Assembly: GCA_963710815.1 (NCBI GenBank)
Contig: CAVQCA010000062.1
Span: forward strand, 1 to 64,000
Source: CAVQCA01 sp963710815
Lineage (GTDB): Bacteria > Pseudomonadota > Gammaproteobacteria > UBA9214
DNA length: 64,000 bases
Direction of reading: 5' to 3'
Within the stretch, counting starts at the first letter, position 1. Every line of letters starts with the position of its first letter. Shown piece by piece: positions 15,654-25,315 of this stretch. Both the position numbers and the translations under genes were made by a program. The notes under the pieces are model-generated. The model saw nothing but the letters and a program-made list of their open reading frames with translations, did no database searches and was not told the origin of the DNA.

Positions 15654-16541
15654 ATGGCAATTACAGCGGCGCAAGTGAAGGAACTGCGCGAACGCACCGG
15701 CTCCGGCATGATGGAATGCAAGAAAGCGCTGGTGGATGCCGCCGGCGACATGGACGAGGCCATTGAAACGCTGCGCAAGACCGGCCTGGCGAAGGCCGAC
15801 AAGAAGGCCGGGCGCGTGGCCGCGGAAGGCCTGATCGCCGTCGGGATCAGCGAGGACGGCCGCTCCGCTGCCCTGGTCGAAGTCAACTGCGAAACCGACT
15901 TCGTTGCCAGGAAGACGGAATTCCAGGACTTCGCAAATGCCATCGCGCGCCGTATCCTTGCCGGCAAGCCGGCTGACATCGAGGCGCTGCTGGTCATGCC
16001 GCTGGGTGACGGAGAAGAGACCGGCATCGAACTGGCCAGAAAATCGTTGATAGCCTCGATTGGCGAGAATATCAATCTGCGCCGTTTTGTCCGCCGTGAC
16101 GCCACGAAAGGAACGCTGGCTCATTACCAGCATGGGGTCAGAATCGGCGTGCTGGTCGAGCTGCAGGGCGGTGATGCCGGGTTGGCCCGGGATATTGCCA
16201 TGCATATCGCCGCCAGCAGGCCGCAATACGTCAGCGAAGCGGAAGTTCCCCGCGAAGTCATCGAAAAGGAGCGCGAGATCTTCTCCGCGCAGGCGCAGGC
16301 CAGCGGAAAACCCGCGAATATCATCGAAAAGATGGTGGATGGGCGCATCCGGAAATTTCTCGCCGAGATCACCCTGGTGGGCCAGCCTTTCGTCAAGGAC
16401 CCTGACCGGACGGTGGGACAGCTGCTCAAGGACGCCGGCGCCAGCGTCACCGGTTTCGAACGCATGGAACTGGGCGAGGGCATCGAGAAGAAAACGGAAA
16501 ACTTCGCCGACGAGGTGATGGCGCAAGCCAAGGGCGGCTGA
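15654..16541 (+). CDS. tsf: Elongation factor Ts
   Basis: The nucleotide-exchange factor for EF-Tu. At 295 residues it is standard for gammaproteobacteria. The N-terminal UBA-like module (VKELRERTGSGMMECKKAL) and the TDFVAR motif that displaces Mg2+ from EF-Tu are present. It follows rpsB as usual and is followed by a terminator-like hairpin at 16598. Confidence 0.97.
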   Translation: MAITAAQVKELRERTGSGMMECKKALVDAAGDMDEAIETLRKTGLAKADKKAGRVAAEGLIAVGISEDGRSAALVEVNCETDFVARKTEFQDFANAIARRILAGKPADIEALLVMPLGDGEETGIELARKSLIASIGENINLRRFVRRDATKGTLAHYQHGVRIGVLVELQGGDAGLARDIAMHIAASRPQYVSEAEVPREVIEKEREIFSAQAQASGKPANIIEKMVDGRIRKFLAEITLVGQPFVKDPDRTVGQLLKDAGASVTGFERMELGEGIEKKTENFADEVMAQAKGG

Positions 16542-16597
16542 CGCGCGGCCAGGCTTGACCGCACGTTAAGCCCGGGTGTTGCTTGAGCACGGGAAGA

Positions 16598-16620
16598 GGG
16601 TCGAGATTCGGCCCTTTTTT
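16598..16620 (+). terminator. Rho-independent terminator after tsf
   Basis: GGGTCGA and TCGGCCC pair (one G-U) around a GAT loop and run into TTTTTT. It lies 57 bases after the tsf stop and separates rpsB-tsf from pyrH-frr. The remaining bases to 16815 hold no gene and probably contain the pyrH promoter. Confidence 0.7.
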
Positions 16621-16815
16621 ATGCCTACAGGGACGTAGGTACATCGCGTAGTGCAGGGAGAAGGTGAGACCGCGCAGCGGTCGAGAGGCTGGCCTGGGCC
16701 AAGCGCGCGAGCGATGAGCTGTGGCAATAGGGTTGGAAAAGTAAGACAATGAAGCGCGCGCCCGTCCCGGGCGGCCTTGCTATATATCACCATGAAAAAC
16801 AAGGTAAAGATCTGA

Positions 16816-17535
16816 ATGCGCTACCACCGGTTATTGCTGAAGCTCAGTGGCGAGGCACTGATGGGAGCATGCGATCACGGAATCGACCCCGCGGTGATTC
16901 AGCGCATCGCGGGAGAGATCCGGACGGTCATCGACTCGGGGGTCCAGATCGGGCTGGTCATCGGTGGCGGCAATATCGTCCGTGGGGCCGGCATGGCCTC
17001 GCGCGGCATGGACCGGGTGCGCGGTGATCACATGGGCATGCTGGCGACGGTGATCAATGCCCTTGCCCTGCAGGATGCGCTGGAGAAGGCCGGCGCAAGT
17101 TGCCGGGTGATGTCGGCGCTGAGGATAAACCAGGTTTGCGAACCTTACATCCGGGGACGGGCGGTGCGTCACCTCGAAAAGGGCCGGGTGGTGATTTTTG
17201 CCGCCGGTACCGGGAACCCGTTTTTCACCACCGACTCTGCCGCGAGCCTGCGCGCCATTGAGATCGGCGCGGACATCATGCTCAAGGCGACCAAGGTGGA
17301 TGGCGTATACTCGGCGGACCCGCTGAAGCACAGGGATGCGACGCTGTTTGACCGTCTCACCTTCGACGAGGCGCTGGAGCGCAAGCTGGCCGTCATGGAT
17401 GCAACGGCACTGGTGCTGTGCAGTGAACACAATATGCCGGTGCGGGTGTTCAATATCTTCGAACCGGGCCACCTGGGCAGGATAGTTGCGGGCGAGCCTG
17501 TCGGAACACTGGTAGAGCGGGAGATCTCGGGATGA
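16816..17535 (+). CDS. pyrH: UMP kinase
   Basis: Phosphorylates UMP to UDP in pyrimidine synthesis. Its 239 residues match the amino-acid-kinase-fold bacterial enzyme: LLKLSGEALMG at the start, VIGGGNIVRG, GTGNPFFTTDSAA, and KATKVDGVYSADP. The stop codon overlaps the frr start (ATGA), showing coupling. Confidence 0.97.
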   Translation: MRYHRLLLKLSGEALMGACDHGIDPAVIQRIAGEIRTVIDSGVQIGLVIGGGNIVRGAGMASRGMDRVRGDHMGMLATVINALALQDALEKAGASCRVMSALRINQVCEPYIRGRAVRHLEKGRVVIFAAGTGNPFFTTDSAASLRAIEIGADIMLKATKVDGVYSADPLKHRDATLFDRLTFDEALERKLAVMDATALVLCSEHNMPVRVFNIFEPGHLGRIVAGEPVGTLVEREISG

Positions 17536-18089
17536 TAGATGGCATCAAAAAGGACGCCGAACAGCGCATGGGCAAGAGCGTCGAGGCGCTGAAACAGTCG
17601 TTCGGGAAGGTGCGTACCGGACGGGCGCATACCAGCCTGCTGGATCACCTCACCGTCGATTATTACGGCAGTCAGGTGCCGATTTCACAGGTGGCGAATC
17701 TCGGCGTCGAGGATGCACGCACCCTGATGATCACCCCGTGGGAAAAGCAGATGGTGCAGGTCATCGAGAAGGCGATCATGAAATCCGACCTCGGTCTCAA
17801 CCCGGCGACGGCCGGCCTGGTGATCCGCATCCCGATGCCCCCGCTTACCGAGGAGACGCGGCGCGACCTGGTGAAGCATGTGCGCCACGATGCGGAGGCG
17901 GCGAAGGTCGCGATCCGCAACATACGGCGGGATGCGATCTCCGATCTGAAGGAACTGCTCAGGGAAAAGGAGATTTCCGAGGACGAGCAACGCCGCGCGG
18001 AGGATGAAATACAGCATATCACCGACAAATACGTGGCCGAGGTGGAGAAGGTCCTGACGGGGAAAGAAGCCGAATTGATGGAGATCTAG
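17532..18089 (+). CDS. frr: Ribosome recycling factor
   Basis: Splits post-termination ribosomes together with EF-G. It has the standard 185 residues, with the characteristic RTGRAHTSLLDHLTVDYYGS and RDAISDLKELLREKEISED segments. It starts within the last codons of pyrH (4-base overlap). Confidence 0.97.
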   Translation: MIDGIKKDAEQRMGKSVEALKQSFGKVRTGRAHTSLLDHLTVDYYGSQVPISQVANLGVEDARTLMITPWEKQMVQVIEKAIMKSDLGLNPATAGLVIRIPMPPLTEETRRDLVKHVRHDAEAAKVAIRNIRRDAISDLKELLREKEISEDEQRRAEDEIQHITDKYVAEVEKVLTGKEAELMEI

Positions 18090-18132
18090 CGAGCGCGGCT
18101 TGCGCTCGCCACCGCCGGGTGCCCGATTGACT

Positions 18133-18885
18133 ATGACGACCATGCCTGAGAAGACGAGTGTAATGCCGCGGCATATCGCCATCATCATGGATGGCAATGG
18201 CCGCTGGGCGCACACCCGATTGCTGCCGCGTTACGTCGGGCACCGGGAGGGGGTCAAGGCGGTCAGGCGCATCGTCGAGGCATGCCGCAACAGGGGCATC
18301 AAGGTGCTTACCCTGTTCGCCTTCAGCAGTGAAAACTGGCGGCGTCCGAGCGAGGAAGTCGGCTGGCTGATGGAGCTGTTCATTCGCACTCTGAAAAATG
18401 AAGTCGAGGAACTGCACGGGAATGGTGTACGTATCCGTTTTATCGGCGACCGCAGCGCATTCCCCGCCGATCTGCGCGAGCAGATCGCCCGGGCGGAGGT
18501 CAGGACCGGGTCCAATGAGACGATGGATCTGGTTGTCGCGGCGAACTACGGTGGCCACTGGGATATCAGCCAGGCCTGCCGCACACTTGCGCGGCGCGTC
18601 GCCCGCGGGGAATTGGCGGCCGAGGACATTACGGCCGGTATGATTGGCGCCGAACTGTCCCTGAACGACCTGCCTGAACCCGATCTTTTTATCCGCACCG
18701 GCGGGGAGCAGCGCATCAGCAACTTCCTGTTATGGCAGCTGGCCTATACGGAGTTGTATTTCACCGATATCCTCTGGCCGTCATTCGATGAAAAGGCGCT
18801 TGATGAGGCCCTCCGGTCCTATGCCAGCCGGCAACGCCGCTTCGGGCGAACCGGAGATCAGGTGGAGCAGCTTAAGGGTGCCTAA
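18133..18885 (+). CDS. uppS: Undecaprenyl diphosphate synthase
   Basis: A cis-prenyltransferase making the C55 lipid carrier for peptidoglycan and O-antigen. The family signatures are HIAIIMDGNGRWA (catalytic Asp), TLFAFSSENWRRP, and LPEPDLFIRTGGEQRISNFL. The ATG at 18133 gives a 250-residue protein of normal length; a TTG at 18100 would add eleven unconserved residues. It is followed by cdsA, whose GTG start lies inside the last codons. Confidence 0.96.
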   Translation: MTTMPEKTSVMPRHIAIIMDGNGRWAHTRLLPRYVGHREGVKAVRRIVEACRNRGIKVLTLFAFSSENWRRPSEEVGWLMELFIRTLKNEVEELHGNGVRIRFIGDRSAFPADLREQIARAEVRTGSNETMDLVVAANYGGHWDISQACRTLARRVARGELAAEDITAGMIGAELSLNDLPEPDLFIRTGGEQRISNFLLWQLAYTELYFTDILWPSFDEKALDEALRSYASRQRRFGRTGDQVEQLKGA

Positions 18886-19697
18886 CGCTCGTCTCGTCTC
18901 GGCGGCGGTCATGCTGCCGTTTGTCATTGGCGGTATCCTCTATCTTCCTACCGCCGGCGTGGCGCTGGCAGTGGCGCTGGTCATGGGCGCCGGGTTGTGG
19001 GAGTGGGGCAGAATGATCCCGCTTCGCTCCACGGCGGCGCGCCTGGCTTATCCGGCGGCGGTGGTCGCGCTGATGGCGTTGCTCTGGGTGACGCCGCTGG
19101 ATCGGGTCATCAACCCGTTATTGTTGCTGGGGTTCACCTGGTGGCTGGCCGCGCTGTACTGGCTGGCGCATCCCGGATTCGGACTTCAGCCGACGCCGGC
19201 GGTGCGCCTGATCAAGGGCATCGCCGGCGTTCTGGTGATGCTGCCGGCGTGGTCGGCATTCATCACACTCCACGGCCGTGCGGATCACGGTCCCGTGATC
19301 TGCCTGGTGCTGCTGGTGCTGGTCTGGCTCGCGGACAGCGGCGCCTACTTCGCGGGACGTCGCTGGGGACATACCAGGCTGGCGCCGCTGATCAGCCCGG
19401 GCAAGACCCGGGAAGGCGTACTGGGTGGTATTCCTGGCCAGCGTCGTCTTCATACTGATAGCCGGTTACTGGTACAGCCGGTCTGTCGGATGGACCCTGA
19501 CACTGGCGCTTGTCTCGATGCTGGTGGTGATGTTTTCCATCGTGGGTGACTTGCTGGAGAGTCTCATGAAGCGGCAAGCCGGCATCAAGGACAGCGGCGA
19601 TGTCATCCCGGGCCATGGCGGTATACTGGACCGCATAGACAGCCTGACGGCGGCGGCCCCCCTGTTTCTGCTGGGTTTACTGTGGTTCAAACTGTGA
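18878..19697 (+). CDS. cdsA: CDP-diacylglycerol synthase, reading frame broken near 19425
   Basis: CdsA activates phosphatidate with CTP for phospholipid synthesis in the inner membrane. The first frame starts with GTG at 18878 (VPNARLVSAAVMLPFVIGG) and carries several membrane spans up to SPGKTREGVLGG. The family signature MKRQAGIKDSGDVIPGHGG with GGILDRIDS lies in a second frame, shifted by +1 from about 19425 on. Both halves are well conserved. The gene is essential and no second copy is in view, so a single-base sequencing insertion is more likely than true loss. uppS overlaps its start by eight bases and dxr follows. Confidence 0.88.
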
Positions 19698-19830
19698 TCA
19701 GCGCCTGTCATCATCCCGCTACCGGTCAGGGCGCGGCGCATTTTCCGCGCCTGTCACCGCAACGACGGCAGGGCAGGGGCGGCGATGCCTCACGCGTTCC
19801 GCGTGCGTGTTGCTTTACCTGGCTCCGGGC

Positions 19831-21048
19831 ATGATGGACGTGCCTGTCGGACAACCCGCGGGGATTTGCGTTCTGGGCGCTACCGGCTCGATCGGCATGA
19901 GCACTCTGGATGTCGTCGCCCGGAATCCCGACCGGTTCCGTGTCGTCGCGCTGACGGCGCACACCGATGACGAAACACTGGCCGGGCAATGCCAGCGGTT
20001 CCAGCCGCGTTTCGCCGTCATGGCGGATCCCTCTGCCGCCGATCGACTGCAGGCGCGGTTGAAGCTCCGCGCCCCGGATGTCGGCGTGCTGGGGGGGCAT
20101 GAGTCGCTGGCCGAGGTCGCGGGACTGGCGGAAGTGGATTACGTAATGGCCGCCATCGTCGGGGCTGCGGGATTGCTGCCGACTCTGGCCGCGGCTGCCG
20201 CGGGCAAGCGGGTGCTGCTGGCGAACAAGGAAGCGCTGGTCATGTCGGGCGCCCTGTTCATGCAGACCGTGCGGGAAAATTGCGCCAGCCTGCTGCCAAT
20301 CGACAGTGAACACAATGCGCTGCTGCAGTGCATGCCGGACAACTATTCGACCGGGCAGGTGCCGCGCGGCGTGAAGGGCATCATGCTGACCGCCTCGGGC
20401 GGGCCGTTCAGAACCATGCCGATTAACAAACTGGACGCGGTGACCCCGGAGCAGGCCTGTGCACATCCCAACTGGGAGATGGGGCGAAAGATTTCCGTCG
20501 ATTCGGCCACCATGATGAACAAGGGCCTGGAGGTGATCGAGGCGGGCTGGTTGTTTGATCTGCCGATAGACAGTATCCGGGTGGTCCTGCATCCGCAAAG
20601 CATCCTGCATTCCCTGGTGGAATACCAGGACGGCTCGGTACTGGCCCAACTGGGCAATCCGGACATGCGCATCCCCATCAGCCATGCCCTGGGGTGGCCG
20701 GAGCGCATCGAATCCGGCGCGAAGCCGCTGGACCTGCCGGGCGTCGGCGCCCTCCAGTTCGAACCACCGGACCTGCAGCGTTTTCCATGTCTCGCGCTCG
20801 CCGAACAGGCCTGGCGGGCCGGGGGCACGGCGCCGGCCATCCTTAATGCAGCCAACGAGGTCGCCGTGCAGGCCTTTCTCGAACGACGGCTGGCGTTCAC
20901 CTCCATTCCCCGGGTCATCGAGTATGCCCTGAGCCAGTGCGTCGTGCACGAGGCCGATATGCTGGAGACCATCCTCGAGGATGACGCACTGGCGCGTGGC
21001 TGGGCTTCACGCTGCATCTCCTCCGGCAGCTGTATGACCGCGACATGA
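19831..21048 (+). CDS. dxr: 1-deoxy-D-xylulose 5-phosphate reductoisomerase
   Basis: The second step of the MEP isoprenoid pathway. NADPH motif GATGSIGMSTLDVVARNP, ANKEALVMSG, the SASGGPF-like LTASGGPFR loop, HPNWEMGRKISVDSATMMNKG, and HPQSILHSLVEYQDGS are all present. The ATG at 19831 is favoured; a GTG at 19807 in the same frame is possible, and neither has a clear ribosome site. The last ~15 residues (GWASRCISSGSCMTAT) look unlike typical Dxr ends. The stop overlaps rseP by four bases. Confidence 0.95.
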   Translation: MMDVPVGQPAGICVLGATGSIGMSTLDVVARNPDRFRVVALTAHTDDETLAGQCQRFQPRFAVMADPSAADRLQARLKLRAPDVGVLGGHESLAEVAGLAEVDYVMAAIVGAAGLLPTLAAAAAGKRVLLANKEALVMSGALFMQTVRENCASLLPIDSEHNALLQCMPDNYSTGQVPRGVKGIMLTASGGPFRTMPINKLDAVTPEQACAHPNWEMGRKISVDSATMMNKGLEVIEAGWLFDLPIDSIRVVLHPQSILHSLVEYQDGSVLAQLGNPDMRIPISHALGWPERIESGAKPLDLPGVGALQFEPPDLQRFPCLALAEQAWRAGGTAPAILNAANEVAVQAFLERRLAFTSIPRVIEYALSQCVVHEADMLETILEDDALARGWASRCISSGSCMTAT

Positions 21049-22415
21049 ACGGCCTGGTTATCTCCCTTGTCGCGTTCATCCTGGCGATCGGCATACTTGT
21101 CACCGTCCATGAGTTCGGCCATTTCTGGGTTGCCCGTAAACTGGGGGTGAAGGTCCTGCGGTTTTCCATCGGTTTCGGCCCGCCCCTCTGGAGCCGCCGC
21201 ACAGGTCATGATGGAACCGAACTGGTCATTGCCGCGGTGCCGCTCGGCGGTTACGTGAAGATGCTTGACGAGCGCGAGGGCGAGGTCCCTGCAAGCGAAC
21301 GTCACCGCGCCTTCAACCGCCAGCCGGTCGTCACGCGTTGCGCCGTGGTTGCGGCTGGCCCGGTGTTCAATTTCCTGTTCGCCATTCTCGCCTACTGGAT
21401 CATGTACGCCAGTGGTGTGCCCGGGATGCGTCCGGTCATCGGTGAGGTGATTCCGTCCAGCTATGCGGAAAAGGCCGGCTTCGTGGCAGGGGATGAAATA
21501 CTGGCCATCCACGGCAAGTCGACACCCAGCTGGCAATCGGCCGCGCTCGCCTTGCTGGATGCCGGTCTGGATGCGCCGGCAGCGTTTCCGGTCAGCGTGC
21601 GGGAACCGGATGGCAATGACAGGAAACTGCAGGTCACGCTGGATAAATCGACGCGACTGCTCGGGAAGGGCAACCCGCTGGAGAATTTCGGCTTCAAACC
21701 CTGGCGCCCCACCTATCAGGCGATCATCGACCACCTTGAGCCGGGCAGTCCGGCGTCGCGGGCCGGCATGCAGGCGGGGGATCTCGTAATGACCGCCGAC
21801 GGATCGGCAATCGCGGACTGGAGCCAGTGGGTTGACTATGTGCGCAGCCGGCCAGAGCGGAAAATCGCCGTGCAGGTCAGGCGTGGTGACAGGCTGGTAA
21901 ACCTCAGTGTGACCCCCGGGGCCGTCAGCGAGAATGGTGTGACGATCGGTCGCATCGGTGCCTATGTCCGTCCTCAGGACGACGAACAGCGTGCTAGAAT
22001 GCGCGTCGTTGTCCGCTACGGCCTCATCGGGGCGATGCCCGTGGCGCTCGGAAAGACCTGGGAGATGACCACACTGACGCTACGGACATTAGGGAAAATG
22101 ATTACCGGAAACGCGTCGATCGAGAACCTGAGCGGGCCGATCAGCATCGCCCGCTATGCCGGCCAGTCAGCAGAACTGGGGCTCTCCGCCTACCTGGGAT
22201 TTCTGGCCGTCGTCAGCGTGAGCCTGGGGGTGCTGAATCTGCTGCCCGTGCCGGTGCTCGATGGCGGACACCTCATGTATTACCTGGTTGAACTGGTGAA
22301 AGGGAGCCCGGTTTCCGAAGCGGCCCAGCTGGTCGGTCAGCGGCTTGGAATCCTTGCCTTGCTGCTGCTGATGTCGCTGGCCTTTTATAACGACCTGGCA
22401 CGCTTGTTCACGTGA
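21045..22415 (+). CDS. rseP: Site-2 intramembrane metalloprotease RseP
   Basis: RseP cleaves the anti-sigma factor RseA in the inner membrane as part of the sigma-E envelope stress pathway. Its 456 residues include the zinc site HEFGH (22-26) in the first membrane helix, two PDZ domains in the middle (GEVIPSSYAEKAGFVAGDEI and LEPGSPASRAGMQAGDLV), and the third ligand in LLPVPVLDGGHLMYY near the C-terminus. It overlaps both dxr and bamA by four bases. Confidence 0.97.
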   Translation: MNGLVISLVAFILAIGILVTVHEFGHFWVARKLGVKVLRFSIGFGPPLWSRRTGHDGTELVIAAVPLGGYVKMLDEREGEVPASERHRAFNRQPVVTRCAVVAAGPVFNFLFAILAYWIMYASGVPGMRPVIGEVIPSSYAEKAGFVAGDEILAIHGKSTPSWQSAALALLDAGLDAPAAFPVSVREPDGNDRKLQVTLDKSTRLLGKGNPLENFGFKPWRPTYQAIIDHLEPGSPASRAGMQAGDLVMTADGSAIADWSQWVDYVRSRPERKIAVQVRRGDRLVNLSVTPGAVSENGVTIGRIGAYVRPQDDEQRARMRVVVRYGLIGAMPVALGKTWEMTTLTLRTLGKMITGNASIENLSGPISIARYAGQSAELGLSAYLGFLAVVSVSLGVLNLLPVPVLDGGHLMYYLVELVKGSPVSEAAQLVGQRLGILALLLLMSLAFYNDLARLFT

Positions 22416-24721
22416 AGTTATCAAAGCTTTCAGGCTCTCTCTCCGTGCTCAGGGTTGTTTTCCGGGCGGTGTTGCTGACCCTTCTGCTGTGCGGCACGGC
22501 CCGTGCGTTCGAACCCTTCAAGGTCACCGACATACGAGTCGATGGACTGGAGCGCATTTCTCCCGGAACGGTATTCAACTACCTTCCCATCAAGGTCGGC
22601 GATACCGTCAATACCCAGGATACGGTCAATGCCATCAAGGCCTTGTTCAAGACGGGATTCTTCAGCGATGTCCGTATGGAGAAAGACGGTACTGTGCTGG
22701 TCGTATACGTCAAGGAGCGCGCGGCGATCAGCAGCATCAAGATTACCGGCAACAAGGACCTGGAAACGGATAAACTCCTCGAGGGACTCAAGGATATCGG
22801 TCTGGCCGAAGGGCGGGTGTTCGACCGGTCCCTGCTCGAGAAGGTGGAACAGGAATTGCGGCGCCAGTATTTCAGCCGCGGAAAGTACGCCGTCCGGATC
22901 ACGACAACCGTCACGCCACTGGATCGCAACCGCGTCGGCATCCTGATCGAGATTTCGGAAGGTGATGTGGCGCGTATCAAGCAGATCAATATTGTTGGCA
23001 ACCACAGGTTTACGGAAAAGGAACTGCGCAAGGGATTCACCCTCGACACGCCCAACTGGCTGTCCTTCATCACCAAGAACGACCAGTATTCGAAGCAGAA
23101 ACTTGCGGCTGACCTGGAAACCCTGCGCTCTTTCTATCTAAACCGCGGCTATCTCAATTTCAGCATCATCTCCACGCAGGTGTCGATCACGCCTGACAAG
23201 AGGGATATCTACATTACGATCAATATCACGGAGGGAGATCAGTACAAGATCAGCGAGGTTACCCTGTCCGGCAAGCTCGTGCTCAAGCCGGAGGAATTAT
23301 TCCCCCTGGTGAAGATCAATCCTGGTGATGTCTTCTCGCGCAAGCGGGTCACCGAGGCGGTGGACCGCATCAGCGCAAAACTGGGTGATCAGGGCTACGC
23401 CTTTGCCAATGTCAACACCGTTCCCGATGTCGACAAGGCGAAAAAGGAGGTCAGCCTGGCCTTCATCGTCGACCCGGGCAAACGCGTCTATGTGAGACGG
23501 GTGAATGTCAAGGGGAATATCGTCACCCGTGACGAGGTCCTGCGCCGCGAGATGCGGCAGATGGAAGCCGGCTGGTTTTCGGCGGCGAAAGTCGACCGAT
23601 CACGGGCCCGGTTGCAAAAGCTGGGGTATTTCAAGGACGTCAATGTCGAAACACCGGCCGTGCCGGGGACTACGGATCAGGTCGACGTGGATTACTCCGT
23701 CACCGAGACCTCTTCCGGCAGCATCACGGCGGGCGTCGGTTACGCCCAGACATCGGGCATACTGTTCAACGCAAGCGTGTCACAGGATAATTTCCTTGGC
23801 AGCGGCGATCGCGTGAGCTTCGCTTTCAACAACAGCAATGTCACTACGATCTACAATCTCTATTACACCAACCCCTATTACACCATAAACGGGGTGAGTC
23901 GCGGTTTCGGGCTGTACTACAAGAAGACCAATGCCGACCAGGCGAACCTCTCCAGCTATACAACCGATACCTACGGCGCCAATGTCAATTACGGCATTCC
24001 CATCAACGAGTTTGATACCGTGCGTGTTTCGCCGGAGTTCCAGAACCTGAGGCTGAAAGAGACCAATGATTCGCCAAACCAGGTCATAGACTTCATACAA
24101 CAGCATGGCGATGACTACAATACCGTCACCTTGAATTCCAGCTGGTCCCACGATACCCGCAACAAGGTCCTGTTGACCGATGAGGGCGGACTGCAGAGTC
24201 TCTCCCTCGCGGTTGCCGTACCGGGCTCGGACCTCGAATACTACAAGCTGGGTTACGAACAGCGCCGCTACGTGCCGCTGACCAGGAACCTGACCCTGTC
24301 CATGCATGCCCAACTGGGCTATGGAAACGGGTACGGCAGCTATAATAACCTGCCGTTTTTCGAGAATTACTTTGCCGGCGGGGTTCGCTCTGTACGCGGC
24401 TTCGAGGATAATACCCTGGGTCCGACCGACTCGAACGGAAACCCCATCGGCGGCAGCATCCAGGTCGTTGGCGGCACCGAGGTGCTGTTCCCGGCGCCGT
24501 TTATGGAGGACAGCAAATCGTTCCGGCTGGGGACCTTCCTCGACATCGGCAACGTGTATTCGGACCTCAGCAGCTTCGATGCCGGGGAATTGCGTTACTC
24601 GGTCGGGGTGTCGGCATTATGGATTTCGCCGATGGGCCCGCTCTCGATAAGTCTGGGTTTCCCGCTTAACGCAAGCGGGAGTGACAAGGTGCAGAACTTC
24701 CAGTTCACTGTCGGGTTCTGA
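22412..24721 (+). CDS. bamA: Outer membrane protein assembly factor BamA
   Basis: The Omp85 core of the BAM complex, which folds beta-barrel proteins into the outer membrane. At 769 residues it has a signal peptide (LTLLLCGTARA), five POTRA domains starting FKVTDIRVDGLERISPGTVF, and a C-terminal barrel. The barrel contains the VRGF motif (GVRSVRGFEDNTLGP) of loop 6 and ends in an aromatic QFTVGF beta-signal. GTG is the start, overlapping rseP. skp follows. Confidence 0.97.
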   Translation: MKLSKLSGSLSVLRVVFRAVLLTLLLCGTARAFEPFKVTDIRVDGLERISPGTVFNYLPIKVGDTVNTQDTVNAIKALFKTGFFSDVRMEKDGTVLVVYVKERAAISSIKITGNKDLETDKLLEGLKDIGLAEGRVFDRSLLEKVEQELRRQYFSRGKYAVRITTTVTPLDRNRVGILIEISEGDVARIKQINIVGNHRFTEKELRKGFTLDTPNWLSFITKNDQYSKQKLAADLETLRSFYLNRGYLNFSIISTQVSITPDKRDIYITINITEGDQYKISEVTLSGKLVLKPEELFPLVKINPGDVFSRKRVTEAVDRISAKLGDQGYAFANVNTVPDVDKAKKEVSLAFIVDPGKRVYVRRVNVKGNIVTRDEVLRREMRQMEAGWFSAAKVDRSRARLQKLGYFKDVNVETPAVPGTTDQVDVDYSVTETSSGSITAGVGYAQTSGILFNASVSQDNFLGSGDRVSFAFNNSNVTTIYNLYYTNPYYTINGVSRGFGLYYKKTNADQANLSSYTTDTYGANVNYGIPINEFDTVRVSPEFQNLRLKETNDSPNQVIDFIQQHGDDYNTVTLNSSWSHDTRNKVLLTDEGGLQSLSLAVAVPGSDLEYYKLGYEQRRYVPLTRNLTLSMHAQLGYGNGYGSYNNLPFFENYFAGGVRSVRGFEDNTLGPTDSNGNPIGGSIQVVGGTEVLFPAPFMEDSKSFRLGTFLDIGNVYSDLSSFDAGELRYSVGVSALWISPMGPLSISLGFPLNASGSDKVQNFQFTVGF

Positions 24722-24751
24722 CGTGCAATCAGGCAACATTGGAGAACTATC

Positions 24752-25261
24752 TTGAAAAAATACATACCAGCGGTAGTGATGGCGACACTCGCCACGACTT
24801 TTCTGATGTACACCGGCGGCGCTCTGGCGGAAACGAAAATCGGTTTCGTCGACACGGCGAAGCTGATGGAGGCCGCGCCGCAGGTAAAGGCCGCGCAAGC
24901 CAAGATCGAGGCGGAATTCGCGCCCCGGGAAAAGGAACTTGTGAAACTTCAGCAGGAAATTCGCAAGATGGAAGACCGTATGTCTCGTGACGGCAGCATC
25001 ATGAGCGAGTCCCAGAGCACCAAGCTGCAGCGTGATGTGCTCGCAAAGCAGCGTGACCTGAAGCGCACCCAGGAGGAGTTCCGTGATGACCTCAACATCA
25101 GGCGCAACGAGGTGCTCGCGAAGCTGCAGAAGGAAATCTATGATGTCGTCGTGGCCTTCGCCAAGGAACAGAACTTCGATTTGATCCTGACGCAGGGAGT
25201 GGTCTACTCGAGCAACAAGGTCGATGTCACCGATAGCGTGCTGAAGAAGCTCAAGCAGTGA
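24752..25261 (+). CDS. skp: Periplasmic chaperone Skp/OmpH
   Basis: Holds unfolded outer-membrane proteins on their way to BAM. The 169-residue protein has a signal peptide (MATLATTFLMYTGGALA), then IGFVDTAKLMEAAPQVKAAQ, the typical beta start and long coiled-coil arms rich in Lys/Glu/Arg/Gln through about residue 135, and the closing beta strand LILTQGVVYSS. Gene order bamA-skp-lpxD is classical. Confidence 0.94.
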   Translation: MKKYIPAVVMATLATTFLMYTGGALAETKIGFVDTAKLMEAAPQVKAAQAKIEAEFAPREKELVKLQQEIRKMEDRMSRDGSIMSESQSTKLQRDVLAKQRDLKRTQEEFRDDLNIRRNEVLAKLQKEIYDVVVAFAKEQNFDLILTQGVVYSSNKVDVTDSVLKKLKQ

Positions 25262-25315
25262 CCGGGGTCAGGCACTGCGACAGCCCTGTGCACCGATAGG
25301 CAGGGAAGCGACCGG

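Noticed and set aside
14574..16526. A 650-codon open frame on the minus strand opposite rpsB and tsf
   Set aside because: It is a shadow of two certain genes, caused by GC-rich codon structure; no domain is recognisable.
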